Positions 11,078-23,145 of a stretch of DNA of 64,000 nt are shown piece by piece. The translations under genes were made by a program, and so were the position numbers. The notes under the pieces are model-generated. The model saw nothing but the letters and a program-made list of their open reading frames with translations. It ran no database searches and was not told where the DNA came from. The stretch is from Xestospongia bergquistia. Lineage: Eukaryota; Porifera; Demospongiae; Haplosclerida; Petrosiidae. How positions within the stretch are numbered: the stretch's first letter is position 1; each line of letters opens with the position of its first letter. The stretch covers positions 5,499,821-5,563,820 of the forward strand of contig OZ014417.1 of assembly GCA_963965975.1 (NCBI GenBank), in the 5' to 3' direction.

Positions 11078-12013
11078 CTACAGAGGAAGGGAGTGCATGT
11101 GTGGTATTATGGATAGGGTTATTAAATTTAAATTCCCAAAGTAATATAGAATGACTGGGACAATGCTATCTATGTTAATGTTAAATTTGTCCATGAAGTC
11201 ATGTATTAATTTTATTTGAAAAGATGTAGTTAGGTGAAAGTTTGAGGTAGATATATTACAATAGTCTACTACTGCTGATCCTCTGTATGAGACAGAAGTG
11301 TACTTATTAGAAATAGGACCAAATCGCCCATTAAACATGCAAAAATCACTTTCTTCTAGGAAATGTATAAAAGGCAATCCTTCTGAGTTGGTATTTAGGT
11401 CACATATACTTCTTACTGGTAAAGACAATGGGTTAGCCTCTGGAATATCAATAGTATGCCCACAACGAGCATTGAAATCACCACAAATAATAATATGGCC
11501 TAAGGACTGGTATTATAGTATTTGCTGCTTCAGTATATTGAAGAATTCAAAAGAGTGGTCACCTCTAGAATTAGTAGTAAGGGGAAGATAGCATACACAG
11601 AACAGGGCTATATCTTTAGATGTCAAGTGTTAGTTGTAACCATAGACAGTCTTTTACTTTATCATTTAAGATTGATACACTAAAGTTGTTAAAAAATGAT
11701 TAGATATTAAAAAGCCAACACCTCCAAATCCTTTTTTCGAGTTGGAAGTAGGGAGGGCGGGATGGGAGGTATGAGTGGTGGTAGTACTGGCTTTGACTGT
11801 GGTTGGTTTAAAGGCTTCTGAATACAAGGGTGCTGTATTGTAGGGAACAGAGGAGTTGGATGTAAAGGGGTAGGGATAGAAGGTATTTGTGATGGTTGAA
11901 GTAATGGGTGATGATAAAATTGATGTGGAGGAGAATGATAAGGAAATAAAACTTTCAATAAAGGCACATGGAAACAGAAAAATAGTATAAGCTGAAATGC
12001 AGTGTGGCACCAT
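11078..12013 (-). pseudogene. LINE AP-endonuclease domain, broken
   Basis: The piece at 12013-11666 ends KKGFGGVGFLISNHF, matching the GGVGFLI block of apurinic endonucleases of LINEs. The piece at 11428-11078 carries the C-terminal part (LPFIHFLEESDFCMFNGRFG, YTSVSYRGSAVVDYCN), equivalent to the T..S..G.SVIDY region, with Asp in the final box. A Ser/Thr/Pro-rich low-complexity stretch lies at 11850-11740. Two or more frameshifts. Confidence 0.75.
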
Positions 12014-12753
12014 AATTATACAAAGCTAAGGACTGCAACATGAAGTATATACAAGGCAAGAAAACGCGCTTGTATTAGAGCATATACATATGGCCTTACT
12101 GGAGATGTTTCTGCAATTGCTTGATGCCATCACTTGACTTCAGATTGAATACATTCAAATGATCTTTCATAAGATTTATTTTATATGAATTTAAATCTTT
12201 GAGATTTTGAACCAGAGTTATAACCTGTACAAAGATGTTTGATATTGTCTCAAAATACAAGTGTGGATAGCAAACTGATTGAATGCATAAATGTTTTGCT
12301 AATAAAAGTTAAACTTTAACACATAAAGTAATCATAAAGTGCTATATGTTAAATTGAAAAGTATATAATTGTATATGTGACAATAAATATTAAAATGGTA
12401 CAAAGTTTAAATGAAAGCTTGCATATTAAGAGTTGGTATGACATAAATATTGATGCTTGTTAATTTAGAGCTTACAATAATGGTTGTGCCATACACTGTT
12501 AAAATCAATCAATTTTAATAACAAAACTGCATGTGTGGATTATTGTGAAATCTAGAATTATTGTGATTCTATCATTGTATATTTATTGTCATGGGAACAA
12601 AATTATACAGTGAGTAATTCATATGAATTTTGGATTTGATAGTAATCCACCAATGTAAGCTACAAATTAATTGTTAAACAACAAATAATTTTAGGCATAT
12701 ATACGTACACAACTTAAGTGTGCACACACACTTGCTTATATGAGTATGAAATT

Positions 12754-13140
12754 ACTTCTTGAGAGAATTACTCAACTGTTGAAAAGGAGTCACTTGCCCT
12801 CGAGAAGCTTTGTTGGCAGCTTGGAGACTGAAAATCATGTTCTCCATGTTTACTTTCCATTGTGCAAAAGTCAATTTGTGCGTTTGAAAATCTTCAGTCA
12901 ATAGATTTAAAGAAAAGATAATATTTGAATACAAAAAAAATTAATAAAGGAAATGATTAGAATCACGTTGTAAACAAAAGTCACTAATGTAATTAACAAA
13001 ATGTTTATGACAGTTCAGGCAAGGACAAGATGTCCATACAGGTCGTTTCTTTGTCTTGTACTTCCTTCTTTTCCCCTACATAATAGTCTATATCAAACTC
13101 TCTTAAAGCTTGTTCTGACTTAACACATTGTGGGGATGGT
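12754..13140 (-). pseudogene. Unassigned gene fragment with a Cys-rich motif, last exons
   Basis: Not recognised. A terminal exon-like stretch follows a possible AG near 12900 and is open for about 47 codons to TAA at 12754 (DFQTHKLTFAQWKVNMENMI, then ANKASRGQVTPFQQLSNSLK). Further upstream, 13140-12960 is protein-like: KSEQALREFDIDYYVG, then after a one-base shift in a G/A run KTKKRPVWTSCPCLNCHKHF. The CPCLNCHKH cluster could bind zinc. Composition and the order of pieces suggest a real gene rather than chance frames. Confidence 0.4.
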
Positions 13141-14465
13141 TTTGAATGATCAAAGGGTACGAATTCAAGACAGTTAATGCACCTCCGAAACTTTCAATCT
13201 CTCATAGCAATGTCACGGTCATAAATATTATAATACTTCAATCTACAATTACTCAACATGCAGACAGTCTGAAGAGCAATACTACATATTGTCATCCTAC
13301 AGTATGCACAATGGTTAACCATAAAACTTTTAACATTAGGTCTTATGGGATTATTAAGGAATTGTTCCCATTAACATGACTGTCTTTATATACACCACTT
13401 ATGAAAATAAATAATAACGATAGTGATGTTTTTAAATCTTTGAATGATAAACAAAGTGATCATTGCTGTACATAATAACAAAGGTACCAAGTACTATATC
13501 ATGATGTATAAGACAACTAATTATCATAAAAGTCTTACTTGATTTTAACTTTTTATTACATGTATGTAGTAATGACACTATTACTGTTATCTTGTTTATA
13601 ATTAAATGGACTGAGACATTTCAAAATATATAACTATGAAATTCAAATTTGTCATCAATTGATTTCTTCATGTTGTCTGTTCCTTTTTATATACTTTTAA
13701 TATACTTTATTGTTTCCTTTGTATCCTCTCTATAAAATACTCTATGATCCTATTATATTGAAATCAAGCACATTACTCTATTTATTTTAAAGTAATGTTA
13801 AGCAATTAACACAGTGGCTATTATCTTTATTAACTTAGTCATTTTTTTAATCACTATAAATTCAATACTATCATGTATTAATTTGTTGATATCCTTTGTA
13901 TTAACTTTTTACTATTTGATAAATTTTTGATGTTAAAAAACCTTATAGTGATAGTCTTACATGTCTATTACTGGCTCTAGATGAAAATAAAGAGAAAAAG
14001 TTTAAAAGGACCAAGGGAGTATTATAATAATGTCTGGTAGTAAGAGAAAAGGGGAAGCAGTTCTTGACTTAAAAAAAGTGAGAAGACCACAAGACATTAT
14101 GTACTGATTACTTATAATCTCCAGCCCTCATTTATTAATCTATTTATCTTTTATCTTAGAATGGAGCTGGCAAGTTTGAGTTAAGATTTCTATTTGTTGA
14201 ACTGATAGGATATCCACCAATGACTATTATATTAGAAGATAATCGATAGAAAGACATTACTAAATATAATAATATTTAAATGTCAAAAGAAATATACTGG
14301 ATAAATGTAAGTATTTAGTCCCTAGATAACCCATGTCACTAGATCATATTAATATTTAATACAAATTGTGTCAATGAAAGTGATATTTTGCAATGTTTTT
14401 GTAAAAAACTGGTTCACAAACAGTTTTTCTACAACACAATACTTCTAAGACTATCATGTTCTATA
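13141..14465. other. AT-rich spacer, no supported gene
   Basis: Both strands contain only short frames without motif or exon borders. One plus-strand frame at 13146-13379 has no similarity that I can name. Confidence 0.45.
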
Positions 14466-14906
14466 TTAGTGTTGATGTGGTCTCCTATCTGTTCTATGTT
14501 GTACAGTCAGTATAATCTGATTTTGAAATACAAATGACTGTACCCAACTTAATACAACATAGAACACAACCAACACTGCTAAATATTGATTAACTTGCTC
14601 TTCTGATCTAGTTTTTTCAAATCTTCTTGTTATACTATGATTGGCATCTTTAATCTCATTATTGATAATGGCTAAATAATCTAATATATGTAAAGTTCTC
14701 GGTTTTTGGTAAAATCGACTTACCAGAACGTCTCTTGTAGATATGGCAGCAGATGACTTTTCTTGTAGTGATTTGTCGTCCGACAAAAATGTGACCTCCT
14801 ATGACTTTGAAGAAATGGATGAAGTTGTGGAAGTACCTTCCTATTGTTTGCATTTTTTCAGAAGATTCTGCAGAGACTTTAAGGAATGACTCTCCTCTTC
14901 CATAGT
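14466..14906 (-). pseudogene. Possible small single-pass membrane protein, broken by two TAG codons
   Basis: Not recognised. From an ATG near 14904 one frame runs to TAA at 14466 with two TAG interruptions. It starts MEEESHSLKSLQNLLKKCKQ, continues through a Ser/Thr-rich part and DVLVSRFYQKPRTLHILDYL, then a charged region, and has one hydrophobic segment (QYLAVLVVFYVVLSWVQSFV) about 25 residues before the end. The layout, with cytosolic N-terminus and a membrane segment near the C-terminus, is like tail-anchored proteins, but no family is named. Confidence 0.35.
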
Positions 14907-15150
14907 CAGACTCCTCTTTTCAAAAGAAATAGATTGACCCAAAGCCTTCTTTTGCAATGTACTTTACAAAATCGCAGGTTGTGAAGTTGGATGAGAAGAG
15001 ATGGCTTCTGGTACTGATGGATTCAAATGAAAAACAGTTTTTGTACCTTCATTTGTTTCTAGTGTAATAAGTATAATATACTTTTCCTGGAAGTGATATG
15101 AAACTAGATCTTAGTATACTTAATACACTTTTCTTATTTGTTTTGAAGTA

Positions 15151-15352
15151 TAACTTATGAATATTTATTAATCTCCTTTAACTTTCTGAAATTAAGTGGG
15201 CTCCTGGGAGGTACTGTTTAGCTAAAGTGACTAAAGGATAACTGTGCATTATAAAGTGGGTCTATTGCGTTGGACTGAAGCCTGCATCACTAGTGCAATT
15301 AATTCACTTAATTTTAGAAAGTTAAAGGGGATTAATAAATATTTATAAGTTA
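15151..15352. mobile_element. MITE with 48-bp terminal inverted repeats
   Basis: The left arm (15151-15198, beginning taacttatgaatatttatta) and the right arm (15305-15352, ending ttaataaatatttataagtta) are inverted copies with three mismatches over 48 bp. The 106-bp centre has no coding capacity. A TA dinucleotide precedes the left arm, but a clear target duplication could not be established. Confidence 0.88.
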
Positions 15353-15462
15353 ACTATGTAAGACTTAGGAATTAAGTAAATTAAGATAATTATACTTTAT
15401 AAATACAGTAATTAATTAAGAATTGAACTAATATACTATTACCCTAATACTTACACCCAATC

Positions 15463-17212
15463 ATGCAGTTCCTAGATGGGGCAATAGAACGGGGGGACGT
15501 CAAAGCTATGGAGACAATTTTGAACAATGAACCTCAACGTATGATACCAATGTGGTTTGTACTCTCGAAGCTATCACAAAACAGTCACTGTGTGATCAAA
15601 AGCAAAAGTGCAGTCAAAAATAAAAGAAATGCAAGACCTCGTGCTCAGCCTAGCAAAGAATGCCAAAGTGCTCTTGCCAGAAGTTGCAGTTCAGTCAGAA
15701 GAGATGCCGTCCCAAGTACTGTATCTCAGCCTGCAAGACATCAACAGATCATTCAAAATGTACAGACGGAAGATTTTCAACCTGAGGACATGACACCAGG
15801 GGTCCACATAGTAACTGATGCATTGAGACCTTCAAATGACATTTCTGAAAATGAACTAGGTCATTTTTTAAAGCATAACACATCGGCTGATCCTACTCCA
15901 CCAGATATGTCTGTTAAGAGTAAAGCGGATTACTAGAAGTCTTTATGTAAGAAGTATAATGGTCTTGTTTATCCTTTCCAAATTAAAAGTGGAAGATTTG
16001 AGCCAGTAAACACAGATTTAGGTGGTCATGACGATGACAACTATTTGACTATGATGAACTTACTTATGATGGGTTCAAGACCTCAAGTAAATGTGGCACC
16101 TGGCGGATCCACAGTTGAAGTTAACAGATTTGCAATGGAATCTCCTGTCACTCCTTCTGCAACTGTTATGGAGATTATAGATCCCATGAGCAATCAGCCA
16201 CAACCTATATATGGTGTTGAAGCTTATGTGGGAATGACAGGACTTCTACTGGTAACGATTCTTATTTAGGTTTGGTAATGCCAATGGCTACCAAGTCTAT
16301 ACAAGGCTTATCTATAACAAATGCTGTAACAACAGAGAGTGACTCAACAACTGTTAGTGTTGGTAGCGATCATGGTGCCCCTTTAAATACTTCATTTATT
16401 GGTTTTAATAGTGGTTTTGCTAGTACTAATGCAAATGAAATAGAAAATTGTAGTCAAAATACTGTATTTATTGGAGGAACAGAAATGGTTAATACTAATA
16501 ATCAAAGGGTATATGCTAAAAAGGATGTATACCAATTTAGGGAACATTCTAAAAGTATTCAGGAACTGACCAGGAGGATTTGGCACAACAATAATGCTTT
16601 GAGTGTCGTTCATGAAACGCAAAAGAAATTACTAAGCAGTTACAGAACAACATGACGACACAAGTTGGAGATATATACATGAAAGAAGACATCGTAGAGA
16701 GGGTACCTTTAAATATACAAGATTTCACATGGTCTTCTAATGTCACCTTTAAAGTAGGAGCATATAGAAAAGTTATGGTGAAATTGATGACTCTTACTTA
16801 GTTGAAAAGGATTCTCTCACTGTTGCTATGTATTGCCCTGATTATGAAGAAAGTGAGAAATATGTTTATTACTACGCTAATATGGGAACAGGTACTGAAG
16901 GTGAATTTGTTGTATTCAAATATTTTGGTTATCACACTGGTTCTAGTAATGTTGGTGGTCAGGGTCACAATACGATTAAACTTCCATACAAGTTGGATAC
17001 TAAACCAGATTTCAATGTATACATTGAGGACGATGAATTTCGTCCTTTTTTTTGGGAGATTTTTGGGAAGGAACTACAAGTACCGACACTGTTACGTCTA
17101 CAAATTATGCTCAATTTACTTACTCAAATTAATTTTTTTTGTCAGTAGAGATAGGTGGTAAGACTTGGACTCCAGAATATTATCCTACAGGTGACTATTC
17201 TATTTCAGGATA
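15463..17212 (+). pseudogene. Cassette part A: unknown protein of roughly 580 residues, frame-broken
   Basis: Not recognised. Its base composition looks less AT-rich than the surroundings. The first part (15463-15936) starts at ATG and has a helical, charged region in one frame near 15608-15720. After TAG at 15934-15936 the same frame continues to 16268, rich in Pro/Met/Ser. The frame moves near 16225 to an Asn/Ser/Thr-rich stretch (16272-16655), then near 16770 to an aromatic, beta-type stretch (YCPDYEESEKYVYYYANMGT), then after T runs at 17044 and 17128 to a last part ending TAA at about 17210. Length and the beta-rich C-terminal half resemble a structural or surface protein, but that is inference. 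It could be a viral, transposon or host gene relic. Confidence 0.5.
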
Positions 17213-17301
17213 AACTGTTTAATTAATAGTTATAATTTTTAAATTACTGTATTTCATATAGTACACATAATTTTGTTTATTAATTAAAGTATATTATTAA
17301 A

Positions 17302-19814
17302 ATGGCTAACTACAGGAATTGGAGAACTGCGGTTAGAGGTCAGTTGCCTGCTTGGCAAGAGAAAAATCCTAACTATACTGTATATGAGTGACCTAGGGGG
17401 GATCCTGGTAGAGTTCGCAATTACATAGTTGATGAGTTGATACGCAACATAACTCAGACGTGGAATTTTCCACAGTACATAAGCATTATAGGTTATTCCT
17501 ATTCTATAGGAATGCCTAAGAGGCAGCCTGGACAGAGAGTGAGAACTGTAGATCCGGAGCATGACTTGTATCAGACGAACTTTTCTTAGATGTGGAAGTC
17601 TATCTATCATTCTTCCACTAATGTTGTTCGACATCCGTCTGGCAGATATTCTTATCAGGGATTGAGAGGAACTAAAGGTAATGCATTTCACATGATTACA
17701 GGATACATTGAAGGTTTTGACACTGTGCAAATGTATAACATGGAGGAGGAAATTGTACAGGCTTACCAAAATAACAACCGTCATGTTTGGTTGAGGAGTT
17801 TGTGGAAGCTGGAAGCATTGAGGGCTGCTGACGATTGAAAATATCAGAACAGGTATTTGGCTAATCATTTGGAAGGTATTAGATCGGCAGGTAATTAGGT
17901 GATTTGGGCATAGCTGTGACGGGAGGTTATCGAAGTAGTCCTGGATCTTCCATTGGATCACTTATTCTCCTACTACTGCTCGATTTAATGAACTCATGAG
18001 ACAAACATTAGGACCTGCGTACATTTCACCTACGGGTGTAGGACCTTCTGGTGTTGGACCTAGTTTGGAAGTATCTACTGGACCTGCGACTACAACGCAG
18101 TCAGTAGCTCCATATGTGAGTTAATGTCATGCTCTACTTACCTTTTTCTTTTTAGTAGAATCCTCCAACTTCTACACACACATCATTTGTCACTCCAGTA
18201 AAAGTACAGGTAACTCCTGTACCAGTAGCTTCAGTACCAGTAACAGTAACTTACTATAGACCTACAAATTTATTACATATGATGGAAGGTTCTCCTTTGT
18301 CTGTCTCTTCTGTTCCTTCTAGTGGACCTCCTTCGCCTTACGTGCAAGAGGCGGAATAGGAGATTGGTTTGCTGTTGCAAAACAAGCTTAAGCTCCTCAG
18401 ACTGAAAATGTGTTGCTAGTGACTTCTATAGGTTCTTAAATTGTTCCTTTTGATCCTTCTTTGCCTGTTAATCATAATGGAGATGTAGAAATTGTTGCCA
18501 TCAAAACTCAGCCTTTCAATGAGGACAAAGGCAAGATGAAAGTGAAGATCAAAAAAGAAATTAAGAAAAAACTCAAAGGTGTCAAGAAGGTCACTTTTGG
18601 TGAAAATGAAACGCGCATTTTTCAGGAATTAAGGGCACAGTTTGAAGAGAGGCATGTCACGGTGACTGATGTGAGACCAACTAATATAGAGAGAGAAGAT
18701 ATGTCTCCAGAAGAGTTCTTGGAGAGAGTGCCTAACATAGTTGAAGGACATGCAGTTTTGTATCCTCAGACTTTGGAAGAGCTTCAGAGGTAAGCCACAG
18801 ATGCTGCATTGCAGTATCGTGTCAGTGGTGGTGTGACAGAGAGACTGCCTCCTACTCTTGTAGTAGATTTGATGCAGGAAAGGGAGAATCCTCCTATTCC
18901 TTTCCAGGCACAAGTAAAGCAAGAACAACAAGAGCAACAGCAGCAAGAACCTGCTCTAGTGATACAACCTCTCGCAAATGAAGCTGAACGTTATGTTTAT
19001 TCAAATCCAGTTCCTGAGGAGGGCACTGCTCCGAGAAATGTTGAGATATTGAGTCATCCTGTGGCTGAAGCTTTGAGTCATCCAGAAAATCTACCTCTTT
19101 CTCACAAGGGTGAAGTGCCAGAGTCAGTCAGAATCCCAGGTGGAAAGATGTTTGCTGCAGATCCCAAAGACCATACTGCTATTTTTTTTGGCTGAACTTG
19201 ACAAAGTATTGGAAGGATACACAAGCAAAGGCGAAGAAGAGTTGGCAAGGAAAGTCACTCAAGTTGAAACAGAAATGGAAGCTTTGCACGAGATGGGAGT
19301 TCCAGGAATCAAAGAAGACTTGGTACCTACAGTGAGCAGACATTTAGTACTTGGTGGTATATACGTTGGAGTGCAGATGCTAACGCCTGTAATGGTTAGG
19401 TTAGTAGATGTACTTACCACGATTGGAGACAGTTATAGGTTGTTGTCCAAATTGGAAGAGAATCTAAAGAAGTCCAGCGAGTATAGGAGGTTGGGTCACT
19501 CTTACCTTAAAACTATGAAGCAGACTCTGGAGACTTTCCAAAAGAGGGATGTGTTGAATTTGAACATCTCCAAGGACGACGTTTTGGCACAGATATCCTA
19601 GATCTAGTTCTTTGAAGTGTATGAGTCTGCTGTATTGGAAAGCAGAAAAGTTAAAATTAGTCAATCTGACAAGATCAGATTGGATCATAGCGAATTCATC
19701 TACTATGACCCCGTCCACATTTTTAGTTACACAACTTACCTCGAAGCAGGAAGGATGTTTCTTCCTTCCAACATGAGTGTATCTTCGTCAGGTAGGCAGT
19801 CCCAAACGCTTTGA
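17302..19814 (+). pseudogene. Cassette part B: one or two unknown proteins, up to about 830 residues, frame-broken
   Basis: Not recognised. From ATG 17302 one frame runs 198 codons to TAG 17896, crossed by TGA 17389, TAG 17587 and TGA 17836 with no frameshift. The coding signal then continues in shifted frames through a Gly/Pro/Thr-rich part (TGVGPSGVGPSLEVSTG), a possible 43-nt intron at 18116-18158 (GTGAGT...TAG), a Val/Pro-rich part, and a Lys/Glu-rich coiled-coil-like part (18461-19195) with a Gln-rich tract. After a T8 run near 19180 it goes on to a helical region (19195-19601) and a short tail to 19814. Several breaks are single-base changes in homopolymers. The intron, if real, argues for expression from the nucleus. 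Confidence 0.48.
18116..18158 (+). other. Possible 43-nt intron inside cassette part B
   Basis: GTGAGT at 18116 follows a codon for Tyr. A pyrimidine-rich tract and TTTTAGTAG end at 18158. Removing it skips a TAA at 18122 and joins two Pro/Thr-rich frames. Size matches other introns in the window (42 nt in the Munc13-like gene). No transcript evidence is available here. Confidence 0.45.
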
Positions 19815-19839
19815 GTTGGTTCTTTTCTTTGGGATATAT

Positions 19840-20032
19840 TGTTGCATACTATTTGCAATGGTGTTGTCTAGAGTCATAACCGGCACGGATGTATAGCACT
19901 ATACCGCTGATCTATATATTCTTGTGTAATTCATTTTTGTTCAGTTAACAAGTCTATCGTCATTCATTGAGTTATTGTTAATTCATTGTATATGTTGTAC
20001 TAGTAAACTTGGTCACTAGCAGAATTACAACA
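19840..20032 (+). repeat. Gypsy 5' LTR, 193 bp
   Basis: Begins TGTTG and ends CAACA, a matched inverted terminus. Its end is followed at once by tatttggcgatgagagg, a typical gypsy start of the internal region. The sequence just before it is pyrimidine-rich, not a polypurine tract, so it is the 5' LTR of the element to its right. A second copy was not seen in the window. Confidence 0.82.
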
Positions 20033-20889
20033 TATTTGGCGATGAGAGGTAAAAGAGATGGCAGTGCTCATCAGTAGACAATTTGAACCGTTCGAACCGT
20101 CTAAGTATAAGATGTTACAAGATATATGCAATGTTTCGAACTATTCATGAAGGCCAGTGACATCCCCGAGGATAGGAAGAAGTCAGTCTTTCTTATGGCC
20201 ATTGACCAAAGCAAGAGACTCTCGAGACACTTGAAGCTGAACTAGAGAAGCATTTCAACCCCAAGTCTTCGATTATAGCATAGTGGCAAATTTTGGTTGT
20301 CGACACCAGAAAGAGTCAAAAAGTATAGCAGATTTCATTGTGGACTTACGTAAGTTGGCACAACTGTGGCAAGACTGGCCACATCTCTAAGGTGTATCGG
20401 AGCCCTACCACAAAGTCTCAGAAGCCCAAAGGAAGACCAGCAAAGGGTCTGCACTCTGTAAACAAGGAGAAGTCATCACCTCTGGAATAACTCACTCCAG
20501 AAGAATCTAATAATTCATTTATGACTTATTCTTTTTCGTCTAGGTCTCATCCAATCAAGCTAGCTGTGGAAGTTGGTCACAAATGGTCACAAGTTAGACA
20601 TGGAGTTGGAGACAGGTGCTTCGGTCTCCATTATTAGTGAAGACACTTTCAACTCAGTGCTGTCCTCCTCAGTTTAGCTTCGCCCTAGTAACGCGTCTCC
20701 ACTTCATATTCAGGACACTCGTTAGAAGTGCTGGGAAGTGCAAATGTCAAGTTTAAGTACCAGACACAAAAAATCACACTTCCAATTGTTGTAATCAAGA
20801 GCAATAGTGTGAGTTTGTTCGGTCATAACTGGCTGAAGAGGATCAAACTAGACTGGTAGATTATCAAGAGCTTTTGTATCAACTCACCA

Positions 20890-22115
20890 TTGGATGAAGT
20901 CATTGAGAAACATTCTCGTCTTTTCAGATCTGAGCTAGGGAAGTTAAAGGGTATGAAAGCCAAAATCTGTGTCCCCAGCAATGCTCAACCTCGTTATTAT
21001 AAACCTCACCCAGTCTCATACTTGTTACGTGACAAGGTAGATCATGAACTAGAACATGTACTCAAAGCTGGAATTATCTCACCAGTTTAATTTTCTGATT
21101 GGGCTATCCCAATCATACCAGTTGTCAAGTCAGATGGGAGTATACGTATTTGTGAAGATTACAAGGTGACAGTCAACGCAGTGTCCAAACTAGAAGAGTA
21201 TCCTATTCCCCAAGTGGAAGATCTATTCGCAGCCATTTCTGGAGGAAAGCTACTCTCTAAACTAGACCTTTCTCATGCTTATCAACAAATTGTACTATAA
21301 GAGGATTCCAAAACGTTTACTATCATTAACACATAGAAGGGTTTATTTCAGTTTGAATGTTCCTTTCAGTATCTCTTCTGCCCCCGCCATTTTTTAAAGA
21401 ACAATGAGAGTTTGTTGGAAGGGTTACCAGGGGTGGCTGCATATATTAATGACATTTTAATGACCAGAAAAAGTCAACAGGAGCACCTTCACAATCTGAT
21501 AAGAGTACACTTTTGTTTAGAAGAGGCTGGAGTAACATTGAAGAGACACAAATGTACATTCGCTGCACCATCAGTTGAATATCTGGGTCATGTTATCAAT
21601 CAAGATGGTTTGCATCCATCAGAGGAGAAAGTCAGAGCAATTAAACAAACCCCACGTACTCGAAATGTGACAGAATTAAACTCGTTTTTAGGTTTGTTCA
21701 ATTATTACTCTAAATTCTTGCGTCACTTATCTACCCTTTTGTCCCCACTGTATCAGTTACTTAGGAAAGATGTAAACCGGTCTTGGAAGAAGTAGCAAGA
21801 AGATGCATTTCATAATACTAAGCAGTTGCTTCAATCATTGACACTCCTTGTGCACTACGATTGTCAGAAAGAGATCATACTTTCTTGTGACGCTTCACAG
21901 TATTGTTTAGGAGCAGTTTTAGCTAATAGGATGGAAAATGGATGAGAGAAACCAATTGCGTTCATTTCTAGAACTCTCACACCAGCTGAGAAGAATTACT
22001 TGCAATTAGAAAAAGAAGGCCTAGCAATTATTGTCACTGTGAAGAAACTACACGATTACTTATCCGGAAGAAAGATCAGATATCTCAAAGTGGCAGGCTC
22101 ATTAGTTGTCTCAGT
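20890..22115 (+). pseudogene. Gypsy pol: reverse transcriptase and RNase H, broken
   Basis: RT starts in the frame at 20890 (LEHVLKAGIISPV), then after a stop SDGSIRICEDYKVTVN and SKLDLSHAYQQIVL, the catalytic-Asp helix region. The 21412-21795 frame holds VAAYINDILMTRKSQQEHLH, where the family's Y-x-D-D box reads YIND, so the first catalytic Asp is Asn, and LGHVINQDGLHPSEEKVRAI. RNase H follows: [20 protein letters not shown] and KPIAFISRTLTPAEKNY. The loss of an active-site Asp and several stops make this copy inactive. Confidence 0.9.
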
Positions 22116-22234
22116 TTGAGATGTTCCATAATGGATAATTTTGTGTATAATTAATAATTTTGTGTATAATAAGTTAAAAGAATGAGAGTGTATTTTGTTC
22201 TGTCAAGGTACTACAAGAATAAGAGAAGTGAGAG

Positions 22235-23101
22235 ACTCTGAAAAGAAATAGATTGAGAGATACCGAGTGTGAGAGAGAGACTCCTAATGTGAGGGAGAAG
22301 AGACAGAGAGCAAGAAAGACTGAGAGACATGAGTGTGTGAGTGAGAAAAAGAGAAAGAGAAAAGGAATTAAAGGAACTGGAGTGTGGGTGTGTGAGAAAG
22401 AGGAAAAGATAGAGGTAACCTCTGACAGTGATGGTCTATGAGATAGAGAGAGAGAGAAAAGAGAAAGAAACAGGGAGAGACTCTGAATCTGTGTGTGTGT
22501 GTGTGTGTGAGAGAGAGGGACAGACAGACAAAGAGAAAATAAGAGAGAAAGAAAGAGAAATAGAGACTGATAGAGAGAGAGAGGGAGACTCTCAAAGAAA
22601 GAGAGAGAGAATAGACTGAGGAAGGAGACTCAGAGAGAGACTGACAGACTCTGAAAGTGCGTGTATGTGTTTGTGTGTAAGAGGCACTCTAACAGTCATA
22701 AACTATGAGAGAGAGAGAGAGAGTAAGAGAAAGAAAGAGATATAGACAGAGACAGAGAAAGAGAGAGAGGGAAAGACTCTGACAGTCTCTGTGCATGGAT
22801 GAGAGAAAGGGACAGAGAGTACAGAGAGGAAATAAGTGAATAAGAAAGAGATATACAAAATAATAAGGAGAGAGAGACATTTTTAAAATGAGAGAATGAG
22901 AGACATAGAGACTCCGAGAGTGATATAGACAGATAATTCTATTGCGAGGGGTGAGAGAGACAAGGAGAAAGACTGACAGAATCTAAGAGTGTGTGTGTGT
23001 AAATGAGAGAGAGACTCTGACAGTGAAATAGTATGAAAGAGAGAGAGATACTCTGAAAGATAGTGGGAGAGTGAGGGAGGACTTCTGTTGTAAGGAAGGA
23101 T

Positions 23102-23145
<44 letters not shown>

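Larger units (their letters stand above)
8285..12013 (-). mobile_element. Non-LTR retrotransposon with AP endonuclease, RT and terminal zinc knuckle, near full length, decayed
   Basis: On the minus strand the order is endonuclease (about 12013-11080), linker (10845-10423), reverse transcriptase (10407-9505), thumb and post-RT region (9443-9132) and a C-terminal Cys/His region (9023-8490). The 3' end is a run of TAA-type trinucleotides (8288-8320 on the plus strand as tta/ata repeats), the tail type known from I-like LINEs. Several frameshifts separate the parts. The clade is not certain: domain content fits the I/Jockey group. The 3' end abuts the broken 5' side of the Munc13-like gene, so insertion may have caused or followed its truncation. 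Confidence 0.85.
19840..22115 (+). mobile_element. Ty3/gypsy LTR retrotransposon, 5' LTR to RNase H, decayed and 3'-truncated
   Basis: Order on the plus strand: 5' LTR (19840-20032), a primer-binding-site-like tggcgatgagag just after it, gag remnants from 20057 with a zinc knuckle (NCGKTGHISK, near 20361), protease remnant ETGASVSIISEDTF near 20612, reverse transcriptase (20890-21795) and RNase H to about 22115. Integrase and the 3' LTR are not present before the GA-rich block. Many stops and shifts. Confidence 0.88.

Noticed and set aside
19801..20032. LTR as the 3' LTR of an element that contains the unknown cassette
   Set aside because: No polypurine tract precedes it, and a primer-site-like sequence and gag/pol follow, so it belongs to the element on its right.
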